Origin: Amphiura filiformis
Lineage: Eukaryota; Echinodermata; Ophiuroidea; Amphilepidida; Amphiuridae
Direction of reading: 5' to 3'
Length of the DNA stretch: 64,000 nucleotides
NCBI RefSeq assembly: GCF_039555335.1
Contig: NW_027305503.1
Span: forward strand, 82,501-146,500
The translations under genes were made by a program, and so were the position numbers. Every line of letters begins with the position of its first letter. The first letter of the stretch is position 1. Shown here one piece after another: positions 37,510 through 52,200 of this stretch. The notes beneath the pieces are model-generated. The model was not told the origin of the DNA. It worked only from the letters and a program-made list of their open reading frames with translations, and did not search any database.

Positions 37510-40500
37510 ATGCCGCCGTTTCGGCCTTCTGAGGCATTTGATTATAGTTTTGGCCATGCAAGTTTGTGGTATCTTTTCACAATCGCGTTGTTCATCGCAG
37601 GCACTTTGGCTAACATTTGCATCGGTGGTAACTTGCGAGTGAATTGTGCCAATAAATTGCACGAATCGTGGACAGGTAAAGCACCAGATGAATATTTAAG
37701 CTTTGTACATCCAACTCCAAGAAAGGCGATAAAGGACTTGTTTGAAATACGAAAGGGAAAGAATCCAAAGTTCTGTGTGGAATGTGTACAGCATGCAGAG
37801 AATCAGTTAAAACAGGTAAGCTTAAATTCGTCCATCCATCCGAATATTGATTAATTGCAAAGTTCTTTATCTGTATAGCGTTTGCTCTTGCTTATTTCAG
37901 TGTATATATAAATATATGTGATGTAATGTTCTGGTAATTTTTTATAATTTAACATCTTAATTCTAATAAATACGGCTGTCAAGAAAATTGCAATCTTGCC
38001 AATATCAGTACCAGGGCAACTGGGCTGGCAATATTCATGTATGGCCAGGAAGTAATAATATTACTTTAAATACGTTATTAATAGAATAGACCCTGCATTG
38101 CGAATTGCCGCAACATACGTATACGCAGGGCTGTCAACTTTTTGGAAATGCTTGGTGCGAGACAGAGGCGTACCAGGATTTGTCGGGCTGGTGGAATTTC
38201 AGTGAAAATAAATCCAAATTTATCTCATGAAAACACACACACACACCCACACAAAATTGAAAAACAAAACAAATCATGCTGGTTTCTCTTCATCTATCTG
38301 TGATTTTACATGCATACAGCATGATAAGGTTTTCAAAACAAGACAATAATCGCCAAAATGCAAAAGTCGTGATCGGTCGGGCTGGTGGAATTAATGGGGT
38401 TTTTTCCCATCGCCTAAGAAGCATAATTTTGATACAACCATGTTTTCATATCTTTACAACAGAATCATCCACTGCTGCAAGAAGGAGATGTTGATACTCC
38501 AGGACCATCACAAATGCCACCACTATCTATGGCAGGAACTGTTGAAGATGAAGCTCCAATGGTACATATATCTGAGGAAGCACAGGACTTGAATCAAAGT
38601 GATAGATCATCTGCTGAAGGTAAAAGTGCTTGAAGGGAAACACTTTTTGTGCAACTTATTAATTTCATCTGTCAAACTTGACCACTCACGCAGGAACCGG
38701 TGCAATTACCGACATTGTACTCGTAGTATAACTTATTATGGATTCCCATTGAGAAAACATATTTATTTGAAAAAAACAAACAAATTTGTTCCTGAAATTT
38801 CAGTCAAAATCAATCCACTTTATTTTCATAAAAAAAAAATCTTGGGCTGTGGTTCTCAAGCCTAAGATCATGCTTAGACAGTGGCATAGCCAGGTTTTCA
38901 GATCGGGGGAGGGGTGAGCACAAACTTGCTAATGTACCAACGGGATTTTTTATGCCGAATTGTTGACCCCAATTTTTTTACCCAGTGCGCTCAAGAATCT
39001 GAAAAGTGTGTTTGTTTTTTTGGTGGGGGGAGGGGTTGTGTTCCTCGGACCTAGATTTTCACAAGTTTTATTAACACACGTCTATAGATATATACTAAAC
39101 TAAGGATGTAAACGGCCATTTTATTAGTGGGGGGGGAACATGTATTTTGCTTCTTCAAACTACATGCACATGCAGTTCACAAAAAATTATTGAACCTAAA
39201 TTTCTTTTGGCAAGCTCCACAAATCTTGCCAAATGTTTCCAGAATTTTTTTTTTTTTTTTTTTTAATCACAAAAAATTCTGCATTTCTTTTTTTTTTCTA
39301 ATCGGGCGATTTTACAAATGCGCAATTGAGACAAACTTTTTTTTTGCCTTACTGACAGCTTAAGATTAACCAATGGCCATGATGGGGGAGGCATATACCC
39401 TTACATTTAAATATGATCTGAAAAATTTAAAATAAAAACAACAACTTGGAATTCCTTGAATTGTGATTTCCATGCTACATTTTTGATTCATGGAAACAGT
39501 GTTCTTTTTAAGTTATCTAACAATTGGTTTTCTGTACAGGATCCAGCTACTCTCTGTGGTACCACACATATTCACCATTTACAACCACCACTGCTAATGG
39601 CGAAACCTCTCCATACATGTCTCGGTGCCATCAGAAACTTGTGTCTTCTTATGATCAGCATGTTCACAATCCTAAACCATCTGTTATTATGCCCTCTCCA
39701 CCTTGTGGTTGGTTTTCACGTCCACTCGAAGACGGATGCATGTTTTTATGGATGGAACAATTTAATCCCCAAAAGGACCCAGATGTTGTAAAGTCTGTTA
39801 TAATTAGGGAAAACGGAAGCTGGACTGTCAGAATTATGGGCGTAGAAGTACAGTCAGAACTTAAAAACTTTGCAACGTCAGTCGATTCACAAACTGCACC
39901 AAAATTGATCGAAACGGTGCATTCTCTCCATGTGTGCGTAGGGTACCCAAATATTGACTATCATAAATTTGTGAAAGATGGCAGGGTTGGTAATGATTGG
40001 ATCCAGCATAATCATACGGTTATGGTAGACGGAACTGTGTACAACTCGACTTTGCGATCAGCAAACTGCAAGATGTTAGTGCATCAACAAGGAAGCAGAT
40101 GCCAGGTTTGTGTACAGATCAGCAACAGGTTGCGTGCCCGTGACTCGGCAGCAAGCAAGCAAGCAAGCACAGATAGACTGTCATCAAGCAGTAGTGTCAA
40201 GTTCGGAAGTTTGAAAGTACAGGAACTGCAGCAAAGGTGCCAAAGTCTGGCCAGGGCAAAGAAGAATTTGCAAACCAGGATAAGGCGCGTACAGGCCAGG
40301 GTGGACAGAATTGTCCAAAGTGATGGAGTTGATATTGGCTCGTCCACATCCAATGCTTTGCACCAAGTTATGGTGCAAAACAACGACAAAATGGCCGAAA
40401 TGCTTAATGACCATCAGCCTGACTCTTTCGGTAAGCTGTTTTGGAATCAGCAGAGGCAAGCTGCTGAACTAAGAAACCAGAAAGGGATGAGATGGCACCC

Positions 40501-43500
40501 AATGGTGATAAAATGGTGTTTGCACCTCTGGTTTGCCTCAAAAAAGGCATTTAACATTATCAAATCATCAGGCGTTATCAAATTGCCATCAGATACCACC
40601 CTCAGAGACTATGTGCATTGGACAAAGCCCACAAGTGGTTTGACAGCAGCAGCAATCAAGCAACTCAAAAGAGAAATGAATTTTGAAGAAAGGCTGCCAT
40701 ATCAGAAATTCGTAGTTCTCGTCCATGACGAAATGAAAATTAGATCCGACTTGGTGTACCAAAAGTCAACTGGACGCCTGGTCGGTTTCACAGACTTAGG
40801 GGACTTCAACAATCAACTCCGGGACATAGAAAGTGTGCTTAAGAAAGAGACAAAACCAGAAGCAGCCATAGCCAATCAAATGTTTGTGCTGATGGTCCGC
40901 GGATTATTTTGGAACTTTACATTTCCCAACAAGCAGCACAACTGCCGATGAAATTTTTTCTATTTGTTGGGAAGCAATCGAGGCACTGGAAATGGCTGGC
41001 ATCAAGGTGGTAGCAATAACATCAGATGGGGCAGGGACTAATAGAAAGTTCTATGACATGAACAGCGCCCACAACAGCACCACTTCAACTCCAGCATTTG
41101 AAACTTTAAATCCGTACGCGGAGGACCATACCAGAAAGGTTTTCCTGCTCACTGATCTACCACATCTTGTGAAATGTGTGCGCAACTCGTGGTCACATTC
41201 TTTTGCACATAACAGGACACGCATGTTATGGGTAGGTATAGTAAAACCGTTTTAACCCATTTAGGGACCAATCGTTATTTACGGCAGGGGGGAATGGGTC
41301 TTTTGGCAAAAATATATTTAAAATTTAACAATCCCCCTCCTGGTTCAACTAAAATTTCAGGTTCCCCCTCCAGACCACAAACATTTTTTGTGTTCCCCCT
41401 AAATTTACCCATTCCCCCGCCATAAATAACGATCGCTCCCTTAGCAGGATGTCATTAAATCAAGTTCATATCACAATAAAAATTATGCATGATGATGTAT
41501 TTGTGTTAAGAATTGTATTTTCAAATAACATGTTTATTGTAATTTCACCTGACAGAGTGTCTGTGCTTCTTTCACTTGTCCACGAATATTGAAGGATTTA
41601 ATTTCTAATTTTACAAACTTGATTTCTGTTCATGCTTATGAAAAATATAATAAATATTGAAACAAATTTGTGAGGATCAATGTTTCTATATTGGCTAGAA
41701 TAACAGTGACAAAAATAATCCTTTGTTCTACTGGGCTGTATGAAATTAAAATTTTCGAGAAAATATGTTGCGGATAAAATTTGAGATTTTTTTACAGATT
41801 TTGCCATAAACTATCTATAAAAAATTGTTAATCCTTAGAACTTTTTTCGGAGCGATTACCGAATAGGGTGCATCTCATGGCAGTCTTGTAACAAGACTGC
41901 CATACCCCAACCCTAAACTCTGTAAACGAGGACTGGACTCAAGTTGCACCATATTCGGCAATTGTACCTTTTTTCTACACCTAAACCCTGTATGACTGCA
42001 TGAAATCATAATGAATGAATATTTAATTTCAGAATGGTAGCAATATATCATGGACACACCTGGAGCAGCTATACAAAGAAAATGTGAACATGAATGGTCT
42101 GTACCTGAACAAAAAACTGAAACATGAACATGTTGCACTGAACTCATTCAGCAGAATGAAAGTGTCTTTGGCTGCTCAGGTAAGGAACAAAATGTTATTG
42201 TGAATATGCAAAAATTTATTTTTAAGAAGAATTTATTTCTTGTACATGCATACAACATGATGTCATCAGCTTTTATGAGGAGTTTTGAGCATTAAACTAA
42301 ATTGTTTTGTGTGTACAAATTCTCTGTTTTAGCATGAATAGGCGACTAAAAACCCCTGTTCTATGGGCGTACGGACCTTTCAAGTAGGGTTGGTTGGTCT
42401 GGCTAAAATTACCCTAAAATTTCACCAAAATCTGAAGAAAAAAAATCAGAAGATTTTTTTGCAAACCTATTTTCTAAACTCTTTCAGTTTCAGTGGCTCC
42501 AAAACTGCTAATTGCTGGGTTCTCCAAAACAGTCGGTCAGGCCCGTAGAACCGGTTTTTTTTCCTTTTCTTAGTTTGTTTCATTTTTTTATGCATAACAG
42601 GTCCTGAGTAGCTCAGTAGCAAATGCCATTGAGCTGTATCAACCTTCCTCTACTGCAACAGTGGAATTTGTCCGTATATTTGACAAATTTTTTGACCTCC
42701 TGAATGTCAGAAGTAGACGTGAATGGTATGTCAAAAGAAAAGACAATCTGATGCCCTATGAGTCGGTAGAAGATGAACGCTTGAAGGTATGAATGCAATT
42801 TTAATATTACTGAATACTGTGAAAGTGGTTATTTTTGTGCTTTGCAGATTTTGAGCCACTTGTTTATAAATTCACACATTTTTATTTTTGTGGCAGCAAC
42901 ACTGAACATGAATTATCGTAGCGTGTTAATAACCACTTTTACAGTATACATTACTAGCAATCACCAATTGAAATTTATATCTTGAATAAACTATGGATGG
43001 AAGATCCAGGGATGACCTCAACAAGCGGTCATGTGTTGAGAAGGCTCCTAAAACGAGGGCGATTCATTGAGACTGGGACAAATTTTGCACAATTTTGTAT
43101 CAAAAATGAATCCTAAATTGAAAACAATGACCTTTTGTGAATTTTAAAAGAAAACACAAAACAATCCTTGTGGGGATGAGGATATTTGTACATAACTGAT
43201 GGTGTGTGAGTGTACATGCACTACATTTGTATTTCTACCATACAATGTAGGATGTGGGGTGTGTTTCTGTCCAAAATTTTTGCAGTTATGTACACATCTT
43301 TTGAATTTCTTTTCAGTGGCTAGAAAGGGACTTCATAGGCTACCTGGATGAGTGGAAGCAAAAAGTTCAAGCCCGAACCGGGCTATCAAAAACAGAACAG
43401 AACAAGATGATGATAACACAGGAAACCCAAATAGGGTTGTACAGAACAGGTAAACCTAACAATTGTGCCATAACATATTGTGGGTGTGGTTTCATTCAAA

Positions 43501-44274
43501 GGATTAAATTATTCATCGCATAAGTAGTGATGTAACCATAGACAGTATACGATGTAATAGAATTACTTTACTTCCCATAGCAATAAAATGGGTTTACACC
43601 ATTGGTGTAATGAATTTCGTTGGTTTTATCACAGGCAGTTCATTAAAAGTTTTGAATCTGTCACGCTAAAATAAACTTTTATATGCTGAAGTATCATCAA
43701 ATTCCAGAAGAAAAAAAAAAAAAAAATTATGGCCCTAGATCTGAGTTTCCTGCTAAATCCAGTAAAGTTACATCTGTGAACCTTGCACTAATTTTAATTT
43801 GAAATGCACTGGCAAATGAACTTAAAGTCAGGCAGCTTAACAAAATGATGCGGACAGCCCGGATAAAAGTTCCAAATTTGACGCTGTTGTCAGGGCTGTC
43901 CACATGTCTCAAAAAATTGTTGCTACCCTACCTGACTATTACAAATCCCAACTACTTTCTCTTGTCTTTCTACAGCACGCGGGTTTGTAGGAGTTGCAAG
44001 ATTCCTTCTGCAGCAGCCAGGTGTTCAGTTTCTGCTGAGTGAAAGATTTAACCAAGACCCTTTGGAAAGCTGCTTTGGCAACCAAAGGCAAATGCGTGGA
44101 GGTAATGAAGCACCAAACGCAGCAAGGTTTGACGAGCTGATGAATACCCAGCGGTTGAGGAGTTCCCAAAACATCAAGAATATGGGTGGTAACACTAAAC
44201 AAGAAACTGTGAAACTTTCCATTGACAACACAATTCTACCAAAGAGAACCAGAAAAAATGTTAAAAAACGTTGA
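37510..44274 (+). CDS. P-element/THAP9-like transposase, seven exons
   Basis: Exons: 37,510-37,815; 38,463-38,619; 39,540-41,231; 42,033-42,179; 42,601-42,786; 43,317-43,449; 43,976-44,274. All borders are GT/AG and phases agree; the product would be about 970 residues. After an N-terminus of about 150 residues, a basic coiled coil (LQQRCQSLARAKKNLQTRIR) lies near 380-420. The RNase H-like core has KGMRWHPMVIKWCLHLWF, a first acidic residue in VHDEMKI (near 550), a second in ITSDGAGTNRKF (near 650), then DLPHLVKCVRN. The last exon has FNQDPLESCFGNQR, whose Glu fits the third acidic position. The order matches P and THAP9 transposases. No THAP zinc finger is visible; exon 1 has only a CVEC pair, so the DNA-binding domain is unclear. 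One break: a TTTT at 40,907-40,910 has one T too many for the frame. The start ATG is the first in frame but an upstream exon is possible. Confidence 0.85.
38126..38180. repeat. fragment of the CAGGGCTG element in transposase intron 1
   Basis: CGCAGGGCTGTCAACTTTTT and the following 35 bases match 19,544-19,600 (left end of the 4.9-kb foldback), with small differences. Confidence 0.6.
38876..39010. repeat. repeat end fragment in transposase intron 2
   Basis: AGTGGCATAGCCAGGTTTTC followed by G-rich sequence resembles, in inverse orientation, the GCTGGCTACGCCCCTG end at about 59,810-59,825. Probably a truncated repeat of a common GGCGTAGCCAG-ended family. Confidence 0.4.
41264..41440. mobile_element. 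177-bp MITE in transposase intron 3, TTA target site
   Basis: The left end is GGGACCAATCGTTATTTACG with a following CGGCAGGGGGGAATGGG. The right end is its inverse with few mismatches, ending GATCGCTCCC. TTA is present on both sides (41,261-41,263 and 41,441-41,443). It is related by its GGGACC ends and TTA duplication to the elements at 52,701-52,980 and 59,259-60,530, which suggests a PIF/Harbinger-type source. Confidence 0.75.
42349..42559. mobile_element. MITE of the AACCCTGTTCTA family in transposase intron 4
   Basis: Left end AAAACCCCTGTTCTATGGGC, and a right end containing GCCCGTAGAACCGGTTTTTT as an imperfect inverse. An inner GGTCTGGC/GTCGGTCAGGC pair supports the same fold. It ends about 40 bp before the exon 5 acceptor. 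Confidence 0.6.
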
Positions 44275-46080
44275 TCTTCCTCCACTTCCCATTCAGCTAT
44301 ACAGAACATTATGGATGGAAGATGTTTGCAAAATGCTGCAAATTTATGGAGCTGTAGAGTAATTAAGTACTTAGTAATTAGTAGATGTCCAGTAAAGACT
44401 GAATAGAGAGACACAGAAAATGTAATGTTTAATTTCTGAACTGATGCTTTATTCCTGATAAAAAGCATGTTTGTCCATACACTGACTTATACAAGGTACA
44501 TGTACATGTTACTTAAAAAAAGTGTACATTAATAAGGCTCAAATACTCTGTAAACAAAGAATGTATACCTAGAGTTCTACAACCAGTAAAGTTGTTTTGT
44601 TTTCAAGATTTGAGAAACGACAGGATACGTACATTTTGTCTGAACTTTTTGCTGTGGCAAACAAGAGGGAATTTTAGTACTTGTCCATGTTTGCATAAAT
44701 AGTACTGTAGGCAGTATTGCGTACTTGTCTTCTGCTGATTTTGTGCGCTTTAAAGACAAACATAAATGTGTGTTTTTAGACATCAATCATTTAGATTTTT
44801 TGCCGGAACTACAATGTATACTGTGAGGATCTGTGGGTCCAATAAGTGACAATTTGGCTAAAAACACTTGAGTTGCCCTTACCGGACTGACCTGAATGAT
44901 GGACAATTTTTGGCCGCTCTTTTTGTTGTGGATGAAACTTTAATATCCACTCAGCATAGAAAATACAACCAGCAATAATAATGTGTTTTCCTCTCTTTTG
45001 ACATGTTAAAAAAACATATACCTCTCATTGAAGGTTTAAAATGGTTGAGTTTGCATAGGAAGAGAGAGAGAGAGAGAGAACAAACATATATAGGGCAACA
45101 CAATTATTTTTGCCTTGGTAATTAATGGTAGAATACTCACAGCATTACAGCATTGAAGGCCAATAAGTATCTTGAATTCACAACATTTTGTGATGAAATT
45201 TATTAAAAATAGCCCAAGCTATGCAAGGCCTACATTGTACATGTTGTATATGAATTGCATTATTAATCTAACCTTCATTATGTGCCTATGTACAGATACA
45301 GAAAAGTAAATATGAATCTTAAAAACCGACTCATGAGAAAGATTCTTCATCCAAATAAACTTGGTAAGATATGATACGCAAATGTATGTGTATTGCACGC
45401 AATAATATACATGTACAGGTATATCAAGATGCAAGTTGAATGATACAATAAGTGTTTTATAGTCTATGATACCAGTGTACATCCATGCACCAAGTTTCCT
45501 GTACATGAAGATAACACTGATAATTAGTTCTTATTTACTGGAAACTGTAATTACGACAAATAACCGTTGTTGTAAACATAAAACTGTGACAAAATTTTGA
45601 CATTATATTGTTAACTTGAAAGAAATAGATTATATGTATTTCCAAAATGTAAACAATAAAAGGTGACAAACCTTTTTCATTGGTATTTAATGATTTGGGA
45701 CATTTTAAATATTCTTTTCACAAAAGGTGAGAAAAAAAAAAAAAAGCTCTTGTTCTATGGGCGCCGTGAATTGTCAAGGATTTTGAAGGCCTGTTTTTTT
45801 TTCATTTTCTGGAGACTCTAAATGATCCTAAAGATCACTGTGCAAACAAATATTGAAAATGTTTTGAATTTTTTAAAACAAAAAATCTGGTCAAAATCAA
45901 TCAACTTCGGCCAAGAGTCTGCCAAAAAATACCTAAAAAGTAAAATCTGGGTCGATCGGTTGGGCGCATAGAACTTATTGTTGTTTTTTCTGTCACCTTA
46001 AAAGAGCTAGATATGTTTGATTTAAATTTCGTAAATGTTTTTACTGCGTATAGTACAGGAGCAGCAACCTCAAAAAAATG
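44275..46080. other. interval between transposase stop and inner palindrome
   Basis: No gene. A GA microsatellite lies near 45,061-45,079. A MITE of the AACCCTGTTCTA family occupies about 45,734-45,985 (GCTCTTGTTCTATGGGCG and inverse GGGCGCATAGAACTT). The rest is AT-rich and unique. Confidence 0.4.
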
Positions 46081-46239
46081 ACTTCGTTCACCCTCCACTA
46101 CATACAAGGTTTGACACCATAGGTAGTTAGTATGGACCCTCTAGATCACTGCTAGGTAGGTAGTGGACTCAAATTGTGGTATCACTTTTTTTTTACAGAT
46201 CATTTTATGTGTGGACGTATAATCGCATAAAATCACCAA

Positions 46240-49200
46240 AAATAGGACAAAATTAAGGGGTAGGGGAGATATAAATTCTCATAACTCAACTTTTACTCAT
46301 AATAATGAATTTATTTTGGTATGAATATGTAGCTAATTGATTGTTCTAACTGCCTAGTATTATTTGAAAGCAAACCTAGGTTTCATTTGATCATGATTGG
46401 AAGTGGCCAGTCCATACACCAGTGAAAAATCAGATTTTTCACAACAATGCGCAGGGTGGGTGTTTTTGTGACATTGGCTTCAAATTTTACTATTGTGCCA
46501 ATTTCTATTTTCAAAATTAATTAAGTTTCCTTTTTTTAATTTTGTTTTTAATATCAAGCATATCTAGGCAAACTTTGATGTTCTGGTTCAAATATTTATG
46601 TATGTGCATGTTTGCTTGCATGTTGGTTTGTGTTGTGTGGGTTTGGGGTAGGTGTGTGTGGGGGGGGGGGGGAGGTGTGGTGGGTGCGGGGTGTGTATAG
46701 GGTTCAGGGTTGGGGTGTTTTACATGTTTTAATATGTCACTCGGCTGAACTATATAAGTTCTATTAACAAAATTTGTTTGTTAAGTTGCCATTCATGTAA
46801 TATTTTGAATATTTATATGTGTGGGTGTGAGATCAACCGCTGTTTGTCAGAAAAATAGACTGAAAATGTAAAAAAAATAGTTACTTTTCCACATGTAGCA
46901 GCGTGTGTAACAATATTAAGGGGTAGGGGAAATATAAACTCAACTTCAACTCATGATAAGGAATTCATTTTCGAATTAATATGTAGCTAATTGATTGTTC
47001 AAACGTGTTAGTATTATTTTAAAGCAAAGCAAACATTAATTGTCAGGTGGATAGCCATAAAATGTGAGAAAAGGTTACTTTTCTATGTATAACCATGTCA
47101 AATATGGCATTATTAAGGGGTAGGGGAAATAAAAACCACCATAACTCAACCTTTACTCATAATAATGAATTCATTTTGGTATCAACATGTAGCTAATTGA
47201 TTGTTCTAACTTTCCAGTATTATTTTTAACAGAAAAACCACAAGATAGACATAAAATATGATAAAAATGTTAATTTTCCAATGTGTAACAGCGTAAAATT
47301 TGACAATATTAAAGGTTAGGGGACATACAAACCAACGTAACTCGACATTTATTCATTATAATTCATTCATTTTGGCATTTATATATAGCTATTTGGTTGT
47401 TGTAATCTTTTAAAGCAAAATAACCATTAATTGTTAGCTGGAAAGACATAAAATGTTAAAAAATGTCAATTTTTCAGGTGTAGTACCGTAAAATATGACA
47501 ATATTAAGGTGTAGGGGATATTCAAATCACCAAAACTCAAGTTTTACTGATGAAAATGAATTCATTTTGGTAACAATATGTAGTTAATTGTTAGTTCTAA
47601 CTTTCTAGTATTATTTAAAAGCAATTAAACCATTAGTTGTGAGGTAGATAGACATAAAATGTACGAACATGTTAATATTCAATGTCTAACAGCGTAAAAT
47701 ATGACAATATTAAGGGGTAAGGGGACATACAAATCACCAAAACACAGATTTCACTGACGAAAATGAATTCCATTTTGGTATCAATATGTAGCTATTTGAT
47801 TGTTCTCATTTTCTGGCATTATTTTAAAAACAATTAAACCATTAGTTATCAGGTAGTTAAACATACAATATGAGAAAAATGTTAATATTCAATGTCTAAC
47901 AGCGTAAAATATGACAATATTAAGGGGTAGGGGACATACAAACACCAAAACTCAAGTTTTACTGATGAAAATGAATTCATTTTGGTATCAATATGTAGCT
48001 ATTTGATAGTTCTAACCTTCTAGTATTATTTTAAAAGCAATTAAGCCATTAGTTGTCCGGTAGATAGACATAAAATGTATGAAAATGTTAATATTCAATG
48101 TCTAACAGCGTAACATATGACAATATTAAGGGGTAAGGGGACATACAAATCACCCAAACTCAAGTTTTACTGATGAAAATGAATTCATTTTGGTATCAAT
48201 ATGTAGCTATTTGATAGTTCTAACCTTCTAGTATTATTTTAAAAGCAATTAAGCCATTAGTTGTCCGGTAGATAGACATAAAATGTATGAAAATGTTAAT
48301 ATTCAATGTCTAACAGCGTAACATATGACAATATTAAGGGTAAGGGACATACAAATCACCCAAACTCAAGTTTTACTGATGAAAATGAATTCATTTTGGT
48401 ATCAATATGTAGCTATTTGATAGTTCTAACCTTCTAGTATTATTTTAAAAGCAATTAAGCCATTTATTGTCCGGTAGATAGACATAAAATGTATGAAAAT
48501 GTTAATATTCAATGTCTAACAGCGTAAAATATGACAATATTAAGGGGTAAGGGGACATACAAATCACCAAAACACAGGTTTCACTGACGAAAATGAATTC
48601 CATTTTGGTATCAATATGTAGCTATTTGATTGTTCTCATTTTCTGGCATTATTTTAAAAACAATTAAACCATTAGTTATCAGGTAGTTAAACATACAATA
48701 TGAGAAAAATGTTAATATTCAATGTCTAACAGCGTAAAATATGACAATATTAAGGTGTAGGGGACATACAAATCACCAAAACTCAAGTTTTACTGATGAA
48801 AATGAATTCATTTTGGTATCAATATGTAGCTATTTGATAGTTCTAACCTTCTAGTATTATTTTAAAAGCAATTAAGCCATTAGTTGTCCGGTAGATAGAC
48901 ATAAAATGTATGAAAATGTTAATATTCAATGTCTAACAGCGTAACATATGACAATATTAAGAGGTAAGGGGACATACAAATCACCCAAACTCAAGTTTTA
49001 CTGATGAAAATGAATTCATTTTGGTATCAATATGTAGCTATTTGATAGTTCTAACCTTCTAGTATTATTTTAAAAGCAATTAAGCCATTAGTTGTCCGGT
49101 AGATAGACATAAAATGTATGAAAATGTTAATATTCAATGTCTAACAGCGTAACATATGACAATATTAAGGGGTAAGGGACATAAATCACCCAAACTCAAG

Positions 49201-52200
49201 TTTTACTGATGAAAATGAATTCATTTTGGTATCAATATGTAGCTATTTGATAGTTCTAACCTTCTAGTATTATTTTAAAAGCAATTAAGCCATTTATTGT
49301 CCGGTAGATAGACATAAAATGTATGAAAATGTTAATATTCAATGTCTAACAGCGTAAAATATGACAATATTAAGTGTGATGAGGACATACAAATCACCAA
49401 AACACAGGTTTCACTGACGAAAATGAATTCCATTTTGGTATCAATATGTAGCTATTTGATTGTTCTCATTTTCTGGCATTATTTTAAAAACAATTAAACC
49501 ATTAGTTATCAGGTAGTTAAACATACAATATGAGAAAAATGTTAATATTCAATGTCTAACAGCGTAAAATATGACAATATTAAGGTGTAGGGGACATACA
49601 AATCACCAAAACTCAAGTTTTACTGATGAAAATGAATTCATTTTGGTATCAATATGTAGCTATTTGATAGTTCTAACCTTCTAGTATTATTTTAAAAGCA
49701 ATTAAGCCATTAGTTGTCCGGTAGATAGACATAAAATGTATGAAAATGTTAATATTCAATGTCTAACAGCGTAACATATGACAATATTAAGAGGTAAGGG
49801 GACATACAAATCACCCAAACTCAAGTTTTACTGATGAAAATGAATTCATTTTGGTATCAATATGTAGCTATTTGATAGTTCTAACCTTCTAGTATTATTT
49901 TAAAAGCAATTAAGCCATTAGTTGTCCGGTAGATAGACATAAAATGTATGAAAATGTTAATATTCAATGTCTAACAGCGTAACATATGACAATATTAAGG
50001 GGTAAGGGGACATACAAATCACCCAAACTCAAGTTTTACTGATGAAAATGAATTCATTTTGGTATCAATATGTAGCTATTTGATAGTTCTAACCTTCTAG
50101 TATTATTTTAAAAGCAATTAAGCCATTTATTGTCCGGTAGATAGACATAAAATGTATGAAAATGTTAATCTTTAATGTCTAACAGCGTAACATATGACAA
50201 TATTAAGGGTAAGGGACATACAAATCACCCAAACTCAAGTTTTACTGATGAAAATGAATTCATTTTGGTATCAATATGTAGCTATTTGATAGTTCTAACC
50301 TTCTAGTATTATTTTAAAAGCAATTAAGCCATTAGTTGTCCGGTAGATAGACATAAAATGTATGAAAATGTTAATATTCAATGTCTAACAGCGTAACATA
50401 TGACAATATTAAGGGTAAGGGACATACAAATCACCCAAACTCAAGTTTTACTGATGAAAATGAATTCATTTTGGTATCAATATGTAGCTATTTGATAGTT
50501 CTAACCTTCTAGTATTATTTTAAAAGCAATTAAGCCATTTATTGTCCGGTAGATAGACATAAAATGTATGAAAATGTTAATATTCAATGTCTAACAGCGT
50601 AAAATATGACAATATTAAGGGGTAAGGGGACATACAAATCACCAAAACACAGGTTTCACTGACGAAAATGAATTCCATTTTGGTATCAATATGTAGCTAT
50701 TTGATTGTTCTCATTTTCTGGCATTATTTTAAAAACAATTAAACCATTAGTTATCAGGTAGTTAAACATACAATATGAGAAAAATGTTAATATTCAATGT
50801 CTAACAGCGTAAAATATGACAATATTAAGGTGTAGGGGACATACAAATCACCAAAACTCAAGTTTTACTGATGAAAATGAATTCATTTTGGTATCAATAT
50901 GTAGCTATTTGATAGTTCTAACCTTCTAGTATTATTTTAAAAGCAATTAAGCCATTAGTTGTCCGGTAGATAGACATAAAATGTATGAAAATGTTAATAT
51001 TCAATGTCTAACAGCGTAACATATGACAATATTAAGAGGTAAGGGGACATACAAATCACCCAAACTCAAGTTTTACTGATGAAAATGAATTCATTTTGGT
51101 ATCAATATGTAGCTATTTGATAGTTCTAACCTTCTAGTATTATTTTAAAAGCAATTAAGCCATTAGTTGTCCGGTAGATAGACATAAAATGTATGAAAAT
51201 GTTAATATTCAATGTCTAACAGCGTAACATATGACAATATTAAGGGTAAGGGACATACAAATCACCCAAACTCAAGTTTTACTGATGAAAATGAATTCAT
51301 TTTGGTATCAATATGTAGCTATTTGATAGTTCTAACCTTCTAGTATTATTTTAAAAGCAATTAAGCCATTTATTGTCCGGTAGATAGACATAAAATGTAT
51401 GAAAATGTTAATATTCAATGTCTAACAGCGTAACATATGACAATATTAAGGGGTAAGGGGACATACAAATCACCCAAACTCAAGTTTTACTGATGAAAAT
51501 GAATTCATTTTGGTATCAATATGTAGCTATTTGATAGTTCTAACCTTCTAGTATTATTTTAAAAGCAATTAAGCCATTAGTTGTCCGGTAGATAGACATA
51601 AAATGTATGAAAATGTTAATATTCAATGTCTAACAGCGTAAAATATGACAATATTATGGGGTAATGGGAAATACAAATCAACCAAACTCAAGTTTTACTG
51701 ATGAAAATGAATTCATTTTGGTATCAATATGTAGCTATTTGATAGTTCTAACCTTCTAGTATTATTTTAAAAGCAATTAAGCCATTAGTTGTCCGGTAGA
51801 TAGACATAAAATGTATGAAAATGTTAATATTCAATGTCCAACAGCGTAAAATATGACAATATTAAGGGGTAAGGGGACATACAAATCACCAAAACACAGG
51901 TTTCACTGACGAAAATGAATTCCATTTTGGCATCAATATGTAGCTATTTGATAGTTCTAACTTTCTAGTATTATTTTAAAAGCAACTTAAAATTCATTAG
52001 TTGTCAGGTAGATAGACATAAAATGAAAATGTTAATATTCAATGTCTAACAGAGTAAAATATGACAATATTAAGGGAAAGGGACATACAAATCACCAAAA
52101 CACAAGTTTCACTGACGAAAATGAATTCCATTTTGGCATCAATATGTAGCTATTTGATTGTTCTCATTTTCTGGCATTATTTTAAAAGCAATTAAGTTTC
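46240..52200 (+). repeat. left array, 206-bp monomer with higher-order period
   Basis: A variant monomer (CACAGGTTTCACTGACG, ATTGTTCTCATTTTCTGGCA, TTATCAGGTAGTTAAACATA) recurs near 47,740, 48,570, 49,410, 50,650 and 51,900. Spacings are thus about four or six monomers, with blocks between it near-identical. Monomers nearest the outer end (46,240-47,500) are the most diverged. This fits repeated unequal exchange inside the arm. Confidence 0.8.
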
